A DNA stretch of 64,000 bases from the NCBI RefSeq assembly GCF_002335805.1, contig NZ_NISU01000001.1, positions 1,310,079-1,374,078 on the forward strand, read 5' to 3'. Shown piece after piece: positions 35,348 through 44,499 of this stretch. Source of the stretch: Bacillus sp. FJAT-45350 (GTDB taxonomy: Bacteria > Bacillota > Bacilli > Bacillales > NISU01). A program made the translations under genes and the position numbers. Under the pieces are notes generated by a model that did not search any database, was not told the DNA's origin, and was given only the letters and a program-made list of their open reading frames with translations. Positions within the stretch are counted from its first letter, which is position 1. Each line of letters starts with the position of its first letter.

Positions 35348-35386
35348 ACGGTACCCTATTAGAATTTTGATAGAGTACCGTTTTTC
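35348..35386. terminator. Terminator after the SRAP gene
   Basis: ACGGTACCCTA pairs with TAGAGTACCGT (one mismatch), followed by TTTTTC. Confidence 0.75.
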
Positions 35387-35446
35387 TTTATTTACTCAAT
35401 TAGTCTTTATCAGTGGCGTTTAATTTCAAAATTATCGCTTATATGT

Positions 35447-35617
35447 TTATTCGTTTGCTTTGTCAAAAAAAGCCTGAAATTTATTTACGACTGACATTAT
35501 AATAAGCCCAATAATTAGTATTATCCAGATGCTTAATTCGGGGAAAAAATACATTAAACCTTGGGCAACTATTATAGCAACAATAGGTGCTAGAACTATT
35601 TTTAATAGTGGCTTCAT
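35447..35617 (-). CDS. Small two-helix membrane protein, unknown
   Basis: 56 aa on the minus strand with GGAGTG before the ATG. Two helices, PLLKIVLAPIVAIIVAQGLM and LSIWIILIIGLIIMSVV, joined at FFPE. No family recognised. It lies between the SRAP terminator and the AOR promoter region. The AT-rich region 35618-35825 shows no riboswitch fold that I can recognise. Confidence 0.5.
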   Translation of the reverse strand: MKPLLKIVLAPIVAIIVAQGLMYFFPELSIWIILIIGLIIMSVVNKFQAFFDKANE

Positions 35618-35825
35618 AAAAACACTCCTTGAAAACGTATGTTGAAAGTGTAATCTACTTTATTAACAATAGATAATTTTTTTTAGAAGTTAAGTAATAG
35701 CATTGGATGTCAGATGTATTTACAGAAAATTTTAAAGTGTTAAAATTAATAGTAGTATCTAGTAATATTATCAAGTAATACCATTAATAATTTATTATAG
35801 TAAATACTTTGGAGGGTGAGAAACG

Positions 35826-37535
35826 ATGAACAAAATAATAAAAATAGATATGAAACATTTAACTGTAAAAGAAGAGGATTCAAAACGCTATGAAAGGTTA
35901 GGCGGTAGGGGATTAACGTCAAGAATTATTCTAGATGAGGTATTACCAACATGTCATCCACTTGGGGGAAAGAATAAACTTATTTTTGCTACTGGTTTAT
36001 TGACGGGGTCTGGAGCATCGAGTGCGGATCGTTATTCGATCGGAGCAAAAAGTCCATTAACGGGTGGTATAAAGGAAAGTAACGCTGGGGGAATTACAGG
36101 TCTAACATTAGGGAAACTAGGCATAAAAGCATTGGTTTTTGAAAATATTCGAGATGATTTTAAAATTATTCGTATTACAAAAGACGGTATTACCTTTGAT
36201 AATGCAGACCCTATTTTAGGAAAAGGTTTGAGTGAATCAGCTACTTGGTTAAGAGACACTTATGGGAAACATGTTGCGGTATGGTTAATTGGTGTCGCTG
36301 GAGAGCAAAAAATGAACTTAGCCGGAATTGCAGGACAAGATAAAGACGGACACCCTACGCGGTATAATGGCAGAGGTGGTTTAGGTTCCGTTGCTGGTTC
36401 GAAGGGGATCAAAGCGATCGTCTTAGATCCAACAGGTATTGAAAAAAATCGACCAAACGATAGGGAGAGTTTTAAACCTGCGTTAAAACAATATCACACG
36501 TCGTTAATGGAAACACCAGCAACATCGAAAATTTTTCCAGAACTAGGAACAGCGGCTTTAGTAGAAACGACAAATGCTATCGGAGCATTACCTACTAGAA
36601 ACTTTTCAACTGGATCAATCGAAGGGTATAAAAACATTACCGGTGAAACGCTAAGACAAACGATACTTGATCGTGGTGGTGATGGAACACCTACACATGC
36701 ATGTATGCCGGGTTGTATAATTCGATGTTCTAACGTGTATTCTGATGCGGATGGTAATCGTATGACAGGTCCAATTGAATATGAAAATATTGGGTTGCTA
36801 GGTTCGAACCTTGATATAACAAATTTAGATGAAATTGCTGAATTAAACACTCTTTGCAATGAACTTGGCATTGATACAATTGAAGCAGGTGGAGCTTTAG
36901 GTGTATTAATGGCACAGAACGTAATTCCTTTCGGTGATATAAAGGCTGCCAAAGAGGCTTTAAACGAAATTAGAACAGGAAGCCCATTAGGTAGGATTGT
37001 TGGTAGTGGTGCAGATTTGATTGGGAAAATCTATGGGGAGCCTAAGGTACCTACAGCAAAAGGACAAACGATGCCCGCATACGATCCAAGAGCTGTTAAA
37101 GGATTAGGAGTGACGTATGCAACATCACCACAAGGGGCAGATCACACCGCTGGTCAAACAGTTCGAGCTCAAATTGACCATCATTCACCAGAGGGACAAG
37201 TTAAAGTATCGAAGGGAGCCCAAACTGTAAATACGGTGTTTGATAATCTAGGTATGTGTTTATTTAGTGCTGGTGCAGTTAAAAATCGCTGGGACTTGTT
37301 GGCGGAACTAGTGACAGCTTATACAGGAATAGATTTTACAGGTGAAGATATAGTAGCTGGTGCCAAAGAAACGTTAAAAGTAGAGCATCAATTTAACCGT
37401 GAAGCTGGATTTACAAAAGCAAACGATAAAATTGCAGACTACTTTTATGAAGACGAAAATGAGGCAAGTAAAACTGTTTTTGACGTTCCAGAAGAGGAAC
37501 TCCATTCAATTGGAGTTGAAAGAGATGATTTGTAA
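35826..37535 (+). CDS. Aldehyde:ferredoxin oxidoreductase family (tungsten/molybdopterin) enzyme
   Basis: 569 aa. Family marks: RLGGRGLTSRIILDE (N-terminal cofactor domain), TGSGASSADRYSIGAKSPLT, then GHPTRYNGRGGLGSVAGSKG and AIVLDPTG. Cysteines for the 4Fe-4S cluster are in HACMPGCIIRC (about residues 296-306) and NLGMCLFSAG near 477. AOR enzymes hold tungsto-bispyranopterin and oxidise aldehydes to acids with ferredoxin. Such enzymes are typical of anaerobes and rare in Bacillaceae. The next gene encodes a MoaD-like protein, as usual for bacterial AOR operons. Strong ribosome-binding site (GGAGGGTG). No ferredoxin-type AorA subunit lies nearby. Confidence 0.88.
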   Translation: MNKIIKIDMKHLTVKEEDSKRYERLGGRGLTSRIILDEVLPTCHPLGGKNKLIFATGLLTGSGASSADRYSIGAKSPLTGGIKESNAGGITGLTLGKLGIKALVFENIRDDFKIIRITKDGITFDNADPILGKGLSESATWLRDTYGKHVAVWLIGVAGEQKMNLAGIAGQDKDGHPTRYNGRGGLGSVAGSKGIKAIVLDPTGIEKNRPNDRESFKPALKQYHTSLMETPATSKIFPELGTAALVETTNAIGALPTRNFSTGSIEGYKNITGETLRQTILDRGGDGTPTHACMPGCIIRCSNVYSDADGNRMTGPIEYENIGLLGSNLDITNLDEIAELNTLCNELGIDTIEAGGALGVLMAQNVIPFGDIKAAKEALNEIRTGSPLGRIVGSGADLIGKIYGEPKVPTAKGQTMPAYDPRAVKGLGVTYATSPQGADHTAGQTVRAQIDHHSPEGQVKVSKGAQTVNTVFDNLGMCLFSAGAVKNRWDLLAELVTAYTGIDFTGEDIVAGAKETLKVEHQFNREAGFTKANDKIADYFYEDENEASKTVFDVPEEELHSIGVERDDL

Positions 37536-37570
37536 AATCGAGTATATGAAAATTTTTGGAGTCTTAGAAA

Positions 37571-37792
37571 ATGATTATTAAAGTGACATCTTTTATTCCC
37601 TACTTAGAAATAAGTCATTCTGAATATGAAATTGAAGAACGTACGACGATAGAAGAGTTCGTAACTCAATTAGGGGCAATATGGGATGACGATGTATTAG
37701 TGGTAGTCAATCGATATATCGTAACTGATAAACAACTGCAGTTACAAAATGAAGACGAGGTAAAACTGTTTATCCCGATTTCTGGAGGGTAA
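37571..37792 (+). CDS. MoaD/ThiS-family sulfur carrier, AOR-associated
   Basis: 73 aa ubiquitin-like sulfur carrier ending in the required Gly-Gly (IPISGG), where the thiocarboxylate is formed. It donates sulfur to the pterin dithiolene during cofactor synthesis. It lies 35 nt after the AOR gene with GGAG upstream of the ATG, so it is probably a dedicated MoaD for the tungsten cofactor of that enzyme. Confidence 0.82.
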   Translation: MIIKVTSFIPYLEISHSEYEIEERTTIEEFVTQLGAIWDDDVLVVVNRYIVTDKQLQLQNEDEVKLFIPISGG

Positions 37793-37864
37793 TAATTGAT
37801 TAGAAGGTGAGGAAAGTTATTTTTAAAATGAGAAGTTTTTCAGTCGACAAAAGGTGGAATTATA

Positions 37865-39034
37865 TTGAAGTTAAATAAAGCATTACCTATTCTTTTTCTA
37901 ATAATGTTCTTAGTTATGATGGGGTTTGGAATTATTATTCCAGTACTTCCATTCTATGCTGAAGAACTTGGGGCATCGCCTACCGTACTCGGTTTACTCA
38001 TGGCGACCTACTCCTTAATGCAATTTATCTTTGCACCGATGTGGGGGCGTCTTTCTGATCGTATTGGTCGTAAGCCAGTAATCATGATCGGTATTTTCGG
38101 GCTGTCACTATCCTTTTTCATACTAGCATTTTCTACAAGCATATGGATGCTATTTGCTGCTAGAATCATTGGAGGCGTATTATCAGCTGCGAATATGCCA
38201 ACTGTAATGGCTTATGTTGCGGATATTACTAGTGAAGAAGAACGTGGTAAGGGCATGGGAATTATTGGAGCAGCAACTGGACTAGGTTTTATTTTTGGAC
38301 CAGCAATTGGTGGCGTGTTTACAAATATTAACCTACAAACTCCTTTTTATATATCCGGTTTTGTATCATTATTTACGTTAATCTTAGTCTTTTTTGTTCT
38401 GAAAGAGTCCTTACAACCATCGAGTGATAAGGTCATTTCAAGAGAGAAAAAATCGTTAAGAAAAGCTGTTCGTGAACCACTATCTATGCTATATTTTCTT
38501 CAATTATTTATCTCACTTTCGTTATCAGGGTTAGAAGCTACTTTTGCTTATTATGCAGCAGTAAGGGCAGGGCTTGATTCCGTGACATTAGGTTATATCT
38601 TTATGATAATGGGGTTAGCAAGTGCAATTGTCCAAGGGTCGATGGGGAAACTGACGAAAAAATTTGGAGAAACTACAATCATTAAAGCGGGTATTCTCAT
38701 ATCTGCTACTGGTTTCGGCCTTATCCTATTTATCCAAGACTTCACTACGGCTGCCATTTTTCTAGCTATATTTGGTGTCGGTAATGGTGTAATCAGGCCA
38801 AGTGTTTCTTCTTTATTAACGAAAAAAGCAAAAACTGGCTACGGGACTGCTACCGGATATTTAGCTTCATTTGACTCGCTAGGGAGAATCATCGGACCTA
38901 TAGTTGGTGGGGTTTTGTATTCAATTACGATTGGCTTACCTTATATTTCAGGAATCTTCCTGTCAATAATCGCATTTCTTCTATTTAGAGTGTACACAAA
39001 AAGGTCAAGTCAACAGTTACCTTCAACTGGCTGA
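37865..39034 (+). CDS. MFS drug/tetracycline-type efflux transporter
   Basis: 389 aa, 12 helices, H+ antiporter of the TetA/NorA/Bmr group. MFS motif A is WGRLSDRIGRKPV after helix 2, and the antiporter motif C-like GAATGLGFIFGPAIGG is in helix 5. TTG start with AAGGTGGAA upstream. Its 73-nt gap after the MoaD-like gene carries no terminator, so co-transcription with the AOR unit is possible but may be accidental. The substrate is unknown. Confidence 0.82.
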   Translation: MKLNKALPILFLIMFLVMMGFGIIIPVLPFYAEELGASPTVLGLLMATYSLMQFIFAPMWGRLSDRIGRKPVIMIGIFGLSLSFFILAFSTSIWMLFAARIIGGVLSAANMPTVMAYVADITSEEERGKGMGIIGAATGLGFIFGPAIGGVFTNINLQTPFYISGFVSLFTLILVFFVLKESLQPSSDKVISREKKSLRKAVREPLSMLYFLQLFISLSLSGLEATFAYYAAVRAGLDSVTLGYIFMIMGLASAIVQGSMGKLTKKFGETTIIKAGILISATGFGLILFIQDFTTAAIFLAIFGVGNGVIRPSVSSLLTKKAKTGYGTATGYLASFDSLGRIIGPIVGGVLYSITIGLPYISGIFLSIIAFLLFRVYTKRSSQQLPSTG

Positions 39035-39090
39035 TAGTATAATTAAGAAAACTATATTTTGTAGTAAATGTAACGGATTTAATTTTATAA

Positions 39091-39135
39091 ATGGTTTGTC
39101 CTAAGGATAAAAATCAACCTTTTGGGACAAACCAT
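39091..39135 (+). terminator. Terminator after the MFS gene
   Basis: ATGGTTTGTCC pairs with GGGACAAACCAT; inner AAGGAT/ACCTTTT pairing continues the stem, with TTTTC after. It shares ACCTTTTGGGACA with the hairpin at 2099-2143. Confidence 0.75.
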
Positions 39136-39759
39136 TTTCTGTTCCTTCATAAGATTACAAAAGTTTAAATACTTAGTATAATAAATCAATTTACTTTATC
39201 CCCCTAAAAATAATATTTCATCACGTAAAGATTACTGTAAAACAAAATTGGAGGGATTTTTCATCATGTCAAATAACAAAATGCTATTCAGTAAAAATGT
39301 TCGAAATGTATTAGCTACAAGTGTAATTACAACGTCTTTAGCATTTACTTCTGTAGCTGGACAAGCTTATGCAAATAATCATGAACTGGAAGCGGACTTA
39401 CATATTGAGGCAACAACAGATGGTTCTGTAGACTATGAATCTATTAATGTAGAATTAGAAGAGTTAATTGGGTCAGGTGACGAGAATTCGAACGGTGATG
39501 ACGGTTTACAAGAAACTCCTAAACTTCTCCCAGGTGACCTATTGTACTTTACTAAAACAGTACTGGAAAATGTTAAGCTTGCCTTGACGTTTGACGATGT
39601 AAAAGAAATTGAAATAATGATTACCTTTACTCAAGAACGTATCAAAGAAGCTGCAGCTTTACTTGAAAACGGTGAAGAGGAGTTAGCTAATATAGTGCTT
39701 CAAAGAGCTATTGAACAACAAGAGTTAGCACTAGCAAAATATGAAAACATTGAAGATGT

Positions 39760-39980
39760 AGTAACAGAAGAAGAAGCTGGCAAAGAAGAAGTTACTGAGG
39801 AAGAAGTTAACGAAGAGGAAGTTACAGAAGAAGATGCTAACGTAGATGAAGTTACTTAGGAAGAAGTTAATGAAGAGGAAGTTACTGAGGAAGATGCTAA
39901 CGTAGACGAAGTTACTGAGGAAGAAGTTAATGAAGATGTAGTAACAGAAGAAGATGCTAGCGAAGAGGAAGTTATAGAAG
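39760..39980 (+). repeat. Degenerate short tandem repeats encoding VTEEE/VNEEE
   Basis: GAAGTTACTGAGGAAGAAGTTAA-like units recur about every 30-60 bp (for example at 39790, 39850 and 39910). They encode acidic repeats in the DUF5667 protein. The amber codon at 39857 lies within one unit. Confidence 0.7.
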
Positions 39981-40427
39981 AAGAGGAACAAATAGATTCG
40001 ATTCGTGCTGAACTAGAAGCTAAATTTTCTTCTAATATCCGAGCATTACAAGCAGCTCTAGAAAAGGTAAAAAATCCTAAAGCAAAAGAATCTTTACAAA
40101 AAAATATTTTAAAGGCACAAGAAAAGCTTGAAAAGAAAATCGATAAAAGATTAGCCAAGCTCCAAGAAGAAGAAATTAACGAAGAAAAAGTGGTAACTGA
40201 TGAGTTACAAGAGGAAGAATACGTGGAAGTAGAAGCTGATAAAAATAACGATGACTTAACTGAAGAAAAAGAAAAAGAACAACTCGTTGAGCAAGAAGTT
40301 GAAGATAATACGATAGTTGTTACACATAGCGTACAAGTACAAGAAAGAAATAACGACAATGAAGTGAAACAACTTGAAGAAGAAAAACAAGTAATAGAAG
40401 CTGCTAACAAAGCTGCAGTACTGCAAC

Positions 40428-40685
40428 GAGAAGAAGAAAAACAAGCTAGAGAAGAAGCTAAAAAGGTTGCCGAACAACAACGTGAGGAAGCTAAACAAAC
40501 TAGAGAAGAAGCTAAAAAGGTTGCCGAACAGCAACGTGAGGAAGCTAAACAAGCTAGAGAAGAAGCTAAAAAGGTTGCAGAACAGCAACGTGAGGAAGCT
40601 AAGCAAGCAAGGGAAGCAGCTAAAAAGGCTGCGGAACAGCAACGTGAGGAAGCTAAGCAAGCAAGGGAAGCCGCTAAAAAGGAAC
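40428..40685 (+). repeat. 54-bp tandem repeats encoding an 18-residue helical unit
   Basis: Four to five near-identical 54-bp units encode KQAREEAKKVAEQQREEA with A/T, E/A and V/A variants. They form a charged single alpha-helix or coiled coil at the C-terminus of the DUF5667 protein. Length variation between strains is likely. Confidence 0.8.
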
Positions 40686-40885
40686 ATGAGGACGTAAGAA
40701 AGAGTAATTAAGTGTCTCAAGTTAAAAACAAACAATCAAGAAGAATTAGTACAAGTGGAACTAGAGCCAACATGCTTTAGTTCCCTTTGGCGTACCCATT
40801 TGTTTCTACTATACCCATGGAAGACATTACTTGTTTAAAGACGATAAAATTTTTGTTAGGGTAGATAGAGAATATTTTTCGAGTT

Positions 40886-40911
40886 AAGAAGCTGATGCGG
40901 CTTCTTTTTTT
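40886..40911 (+). terminator. Short terminator before the SleB-type gene
   Basis: AAGAAGC pairs with GCTTCTT, followed by a run of T. Confidence 0.6.
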
Positions 40912-40990
40912 ATTGCCTATAACTACTTCATGCGATAAGTGATAGCATATTCAAAGCACGAAAACAAAAAATCAAGGGGGTTATTAGCTA

Positions 40991-41533
40991 ATGTTAACTA
41001 TAATTACTTCATTGTTACTAATGACCGGAATAGGATTACCGGAAGTTGATGATACATTACTTATACCGAAATATGAAAATGAAATTATAGAGTGTACAAT
41101 TGATACCAAAAATGAACGTTTAGAAGAATTAGTAGAGAATTTAGAAACTATAGATGAGCTAGAAGAGAGAGTTCTTCTGACGGATGAGGAAATAGATATG
41201 TTGGAACGTCTTGTAACTGCAGAAGCGAAGAGTGAACCGTTAGAAGGACAGGTAGCTGTAGCAGAAGTCGTGTTGAATAGAATGGAAAGTGAACAATTTC
41301 CTGATGAACTAGAAGAAGTGGTCTATGAAAAGGATCAATTTAGCCCAGTAACAAATGGTTCAATCAATAATGAACCTACAGAAAATGCAAAGCAAGCAGT
41401 TGAGGAAGCTTTATCAGGAACGAATGAGGCAAACGGGGCAATCTTTTTTTACAACGATACGATAATAAAGAAAAGTTGGTTAGAAACTAGACAAACGACA
41501 ACTAGGATCGGAGAACATGTATTTAAGTTATAG
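40991..41533 (+). CDS. SleB/CwlJ-type cell-wall hydrolase
   Basis: 180 aa. The C-terminal half (from about residue 75) is a Hydrolase_2 domain as in SleB and CwlJ: RLVTAEAKSEPLEGQVAVAE, with the catalytic-type Glu in AEAKSEP, then VVLNRMES and DQFSPVTNGS, and a closing FFYNDTIIKKSWLETR. These enzymes cleave spore cortex or vegetative peptidoglycan (lytic transglycosylase type). The N-terminus is a short hydrophobic stretch and then an acidic linker. Ribosome-binding site AAGGGGG. SleB-like spore germination function or a general wall role cannot be told apart. Confidence 0.8.
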   Translation: MLTIITSLLLMTGIGLPEVDDTLLIPKYENEIIECTIDTKNERLEELVENLETIDELEERVLLTDEEIDMLERLVTAEAKSEPLEGQVAVAEVVLNRMESEQFPDELEEVVYEKDQFSPVTNGSINNEPTENAKQAVEEALSGTNEANGAIFFYNDTIIKKSWLETRQTTTRIGEHVFKL

Positions 41534-41596
41534 TAGAAAAGCTGACGGCAAGGGAGGTACGAGTTATTTTTCACCTCCCTTTGAACAGCTTCTTCC

Positions 41597-42601
41597 TTAT
41601 TCACGATGTGCTAACCCTCTTCTACTAACTGATTGTGGAGGTTGTTCCATCCAACCGTGATCGATTAATATATTGGCACCATCCTCTGCGTAAAACATTA
41701 CCTCATGCATGAGTCGGTTGTAGTGTAGCCCTATATCACGTCGCGGACTAGTACCTAAGCTTGTTCCATAATGACTAACAGATGCGGCTGTGAGTGCAGA
41801 AATATGAAACATGATCAACTTATCAGAAAACGTACGTGCAGTTGATGAAGTAGGTAACGTGTCCCAAGTCATTGGTGACGGAAGTTCGCCTTCACTTAGA
41901 ATGGAACCAAATATTTCAATATGCTTTGATGAAATTTCCACGCCCCTTAATAAGTATTTCACAACTTCTTCCTTTTCAGCCACTTGACTAAAAGCTGTAA
42001 TTAGAGATTTCCCAAGCTGGTTTCGTTCGATATTAAAAAATAAGTTCATGATCTCAATGCTCGTTAATGGTCGACGTTCACCTAACCAACCCGTTAGGAA
42101 GTTCTGTTTTTTTACATAATCTACTTTAGTTGGAGCTTCTATTTGTGGTGGTCTTAAAAATAGGCCCTTACTCAGCATAGTATTTGCACATGTATTAAAT
42201 AACTTCATCGTTTTTTCTCCACACTTAGTGAAAAAATGTCTGATATCATCACGTGCTGAGTTTGCAAGAGCAAGTGTAAAAGAGTTTCCGCCAATTTTAG
42301 CCATATTATGTACATAATACAAGCAGAAAGTATCTGAAAATAGTTTTGGAGCTTTTAAATTAACATCATCTTGTAAATTAAATCCATGTGGAATTGCAAT
42401 ATGTTCTTTATTAAATATAACTTCAATATCTCGCACATGTTGCTCTGATATTTGTAAGGCAACCTGAACATTTTCTTTAATTTCTAGATCTTTAATATGC
42501 TGCAAAAAATGATGTAGTACACATATCGCCATACTGTCATTCATATATGCAGTCCAAAGATTTCCAATTTCTGACGTAGAAAGCTTAATGTTAGCTTCCA
42601 A
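41597..42601 (-). CDS. Two-domain DUF3231 protein
   Basis: 334 aa made of two DUF3231 repeats, each about 165 aa. The first has VEVIFNKEHIAIPHGFNLQD and LKAPKLFSDTFCLYYVHNMA; the second has FGSILSEGELPSPMTWDTLP. Both show the typical xGxxxPxxF/W-type link between helices. The function is unknown; a metal-binding ferritin-like fold has been suggested for the family. TTG 42601 lies 10 nt after AAGGGG; GTG 42610 is nearly on it. The single-domain paralogue is at 13703. Confidence 0.78.
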   Translation of the reverse strand: MEANIKLSTSEIGNLWTAYMNDSMAICVLHHFLQHIKDLEIKENVQVALQISEQHVRDIEVIFNKEHIAIPHGFNLQDDVNLKAPKLFSDTFCLYYVHNMAKIGGNSFTLALANSARDDIRHFFTKCGEKTMKLFNTCANTMLSKGLFLRPPQIEAPTKVDYVKKQNFLTGWLGERRPLTSIEIMNLFFNIERNQLGKSLITAFSQVAEKEEVVKYLLRGVEISSKHIEIFGSILSEGELPSPMTWDTLPTSSTARTFSDKLIMFHISALTAASVSHYGTSLGTSPRRDIGLHYNRLMHEVMFYAEDGANILIDHGWMEQPPQSVSRRGLAHRE

Positions 42602-42839
42602 TATCCACACCCCTTATTTAAGCTATAGATTTAATGTAACCTAAGTAGTAAAACTTATGAATTATCGTGTATGTTTTATAAAAGATATCTGTTTGAAACA
42701 TAAATTATGAAAATAGACTGAAAAATACACCTTTTATACTTACATAAGTGGTAGTAAAGTTTGGCATACTCAAAAGAGCAATGTAAATTAAAAAACGCAC
42801 GATCGTTTTAAATTTAAATAGTTGTTAGAGGTGACCACA

Positions 42840-43823
42840 GTGGATAATGTATTTGATTACGAAGATATTCAATTAATTCCAGCAAAGTCTATAGTAAATA
42901 GCCGTACTGAATGTGATACATCTGTAACATTAGGTGGACATTCGTTTAAATTACCAGTTGTACCCGCAAATATGCAAACAATAATAGATGAAAAAATCGC
43001 CATTTTCTTAGCGGAAAATGGTTACTTCTATATTATGCATCGTTTTGAACCGGATAAAAGGATTTCATTTATAAAAGATATGAAATCAAGAGGTTTATAC
43101 GCATCAATTAGTGTCGGAGTTAAAGAGGATGAATATGAATTCATACAACAATTATCAGAAAAAGATCTTTCCCCTGAATTCATCACAATCGATATTGCGC
43201 ATGGACACTCTAACTCGGTGATTGAAATGATTCAATATATTAAGAAGTACTTACCTAAAAGTTTTGTGATAGCTGGTAACGTAGGAACTCCACAAGCTGT
43301 AAGAGAATTAGAACATGCGGGAGCAGATGCTACAAAAGTAGGTATAGGCCCAGGTAAGGTTTGTATCACTAAAATTAAAACTGGATTTGGTACAGGTGGT
43401 TGGCAATTAGCCGCGATTAGGTGGTGTGCAAAGGCTGCTAGTAAACCTATTATAGCTGATGGGGGTATTCGTACAAATGGTGATATCGCTAAATCTATTA
43501 GATTTGGTGCTACTATGGTAATGATTGGATCACTTTTTGCTGGACATGAAGAATCTCCAGGTGAAACTATTGAAAAAGATGGAAAGCTCTGCAAAGAATA
43601 CTTTGGCTCAGCATCGGAATTTCAAAAGGGTGAAAAAAAGAATGTTGAAGGTAAGAAAATGTATGTAGAACATAAAGGAATGTTACAAGATACTTTGATA
43701 GAAATGGAACAAGACCTTCAATCTTCAATCTCTTATGCAGGAGGGAATAAGCTAGAGGCCATAAGGACTGTCGATTATGTAGTCGTTAAGAATTCGATAT
43801 TTAATGGTGATGCAGTATATTAG
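42840..43823 (+). CDS. guaC: GMP reductase
   Basis: Converts GMP to IMP with NADPH in purine salvage. IMPDH/GMPR TIM barrel of 327 aa without CBS domains, as expected. Marks: [13 protein letters not shown] at the start, [19 protein letters not shown], then [19 protein letters not shown] with the catalytic Cys, [20 protein letters not shown], and [14 protein letters not shown] in the flap. GTG 42840 follows GAGGTGA; the frame extends further upstream from 42822 but across that site. AAAACG/CGTTTT inverted repeats at about 42792-42809 could be an operator. Confidence 0.92.
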   Translation: MDNVFDYEDIQLIPAKSIVNSRTECDTSVTLGGHSFKLPVVPANMQTIIDEKIAIFLAENGYFYIMHRFEPDKRISFIKDMKSRGLYASISVGVKEDEYEFIQQLSEKDLSPEFITIDIAHGHSNSVIEMIQYIKKYLPKSFVIAGNVGTPQAVRELEHAGADATKVGIGPGKVCITKIKTGFGTGGWQLAAIRWCAKAASKPIIADGGIRTNGDIAKSIRFGATMVMIGSLFAGHEESPGETIEKDGKLCKEYFGSASEFQKGEKKNVEGKKMYVEHKGMLQDTLIEMEQDLQSSISYAGGNKLEAIRTVDYVVVKNSIFNGDAVY

Positions 43824-43935
43824 AGGTTCATTTATGAATTTTATTTAGGAAACAATAGCAATGGTCACTTCTAGGTTTCTTTTTCAATAACAATAATAAG
43901 ATAATACTTATATAATCTCTAAAGTCATATAATTA

Positions 43936-43980
43936 AAAACATATATCTTTTTCCACGCTGGAAGGGATATATGTTTTTTT
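43936..43980 (+). terminator. Terminator after guaC
   Basis: AAAACATATATC pairs with GATATATGTTTTTTT. Nothing else is visible between 43824 and 44122. Confidence 0.7.
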
Positions 43981-44122
43981 ATCTGTATTCTTACATTATC
44001 TATAAATGAGTTATTTATGATAAGGTATAGTAGATACTTGCAAGGTAATTATGTTGAGAGCTAATAGGATTTTTTAGTAAGATAAAATAAATGCTAAACA
44101 TTAAGCTTAAGGGGGATTTGCG

Positions 44123-44467
44123 TTGAAATTAATTAGCCCTTCCGAAGTACAAAACAAACTAAATGAGTTCAATGAACAAGATCTATACTTACATTTAGAA
44201 ACTACAAATGGAGCGTATGCTTCACACCAAAACAAATCTGTAATGACAGTTGGTGCTTATATTCGTAACGGTGTTATTCGTTATGAACATGCTAAAATTA
44301 CCGGCAATGGACCATATCGTGTTGGGATGAAGATGAAGATCGGCTGGGTATACGCTGAAGGCTTGACTCATTGGGAAGTCGATTCAGAGAATAGACTATT
44401 ATTAGCAGGGCATGATGCTGATGGGAAGCTCGCTGTCGCCTGTCAAATTAGTACGCAACCATTTTAA
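44123..44467 (+). CDS. yojF: YojF-family (DUF1806) protein
   Basis: 114 aa, one DUF1806 domain, which is found next to bshB2 in Bacillus. The family pattern includes LHLETTNGAYASH and VGMKMKIGWVYAEGLTHWEV. TTG start after a GGGGGAT ribosome-binding site. The gene for the bacillithiol deacetylase BshB2 follows after 32 nt, the same pair as B. subtilis yojF-yojG, so a role linked to bacillithiol is likely, though the activity is unknown. Confidence 0.85.
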   Translation: MKLISPSEVQNKLNEFNEQDLYLHLETTNGAYASHQNKSVMTVGAYIRNGVIRYEHAKITGNGPYRVGMKMKIGWVYAEGLTHWEVDSENRLLLAGHDADGKLAVACQISTQPF

Positions 44468-44499
44468 AGATTAAGAATGTAGCAAAGGAGTGTGTATAC

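Larger units (their letters stand above)
39266..40711 (+). pseudogene. DUF5667-domain secreted Glu-rich repeat protein, interrupted by an amber codon
   Basis: ATG 39266 follows GGAGGG and starts a signal peptide (cleavage near AYA-NNHE). Residues about 85-155 match DUF5667: LLPGDLLYFTKTVLENVKLA, then LTFDDVKEIEIMITFTQERI and EAAALLENGEEE. Then come degenerate VTEEE/VNEEE repeats, within which a TAG at 39857-39859 (codon 198) replaces a GAG of the repeat unit. The same frame stays open to 40711 (481 codons in all), with a coiled coil and 18-residue KQAREEAKKVAEQQREEA repeats. Either the C-terminal 283 residues are lost, or read-through occurs. The 197-residue first part could still be a secreted DUF5667 protein. 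Confidence 0.75.

Noticed and set aside
35618-35825. Moco/Tuco riboswitch before the AOR gene
   Set aside because: The leader is AT-rich with no conserved multi-stem pattern that I can recognise.
39857-39859. TAG as a possible pyrrolysine codon
   Set aside because: It replaces a GAG in a simple repeat, not a functional residue, and nothing else in the window points to pyrrolysine use.
39760-40685. Possible CRISPR-like or satellite array
   Set aside because: The repeats are in frame, encode acidic and charged helical units of one protein, and have no unique spacers.
39731-40735. Long minus-strand reading frames rich in Ser/Phe/Leu opposite the DUF5667 gene
   Set aside because: They are shadows of the GAA/GAG-rich repeats on the plus strand (reverse complement reads TTC/CTC), with no start signals and low-complexity products.
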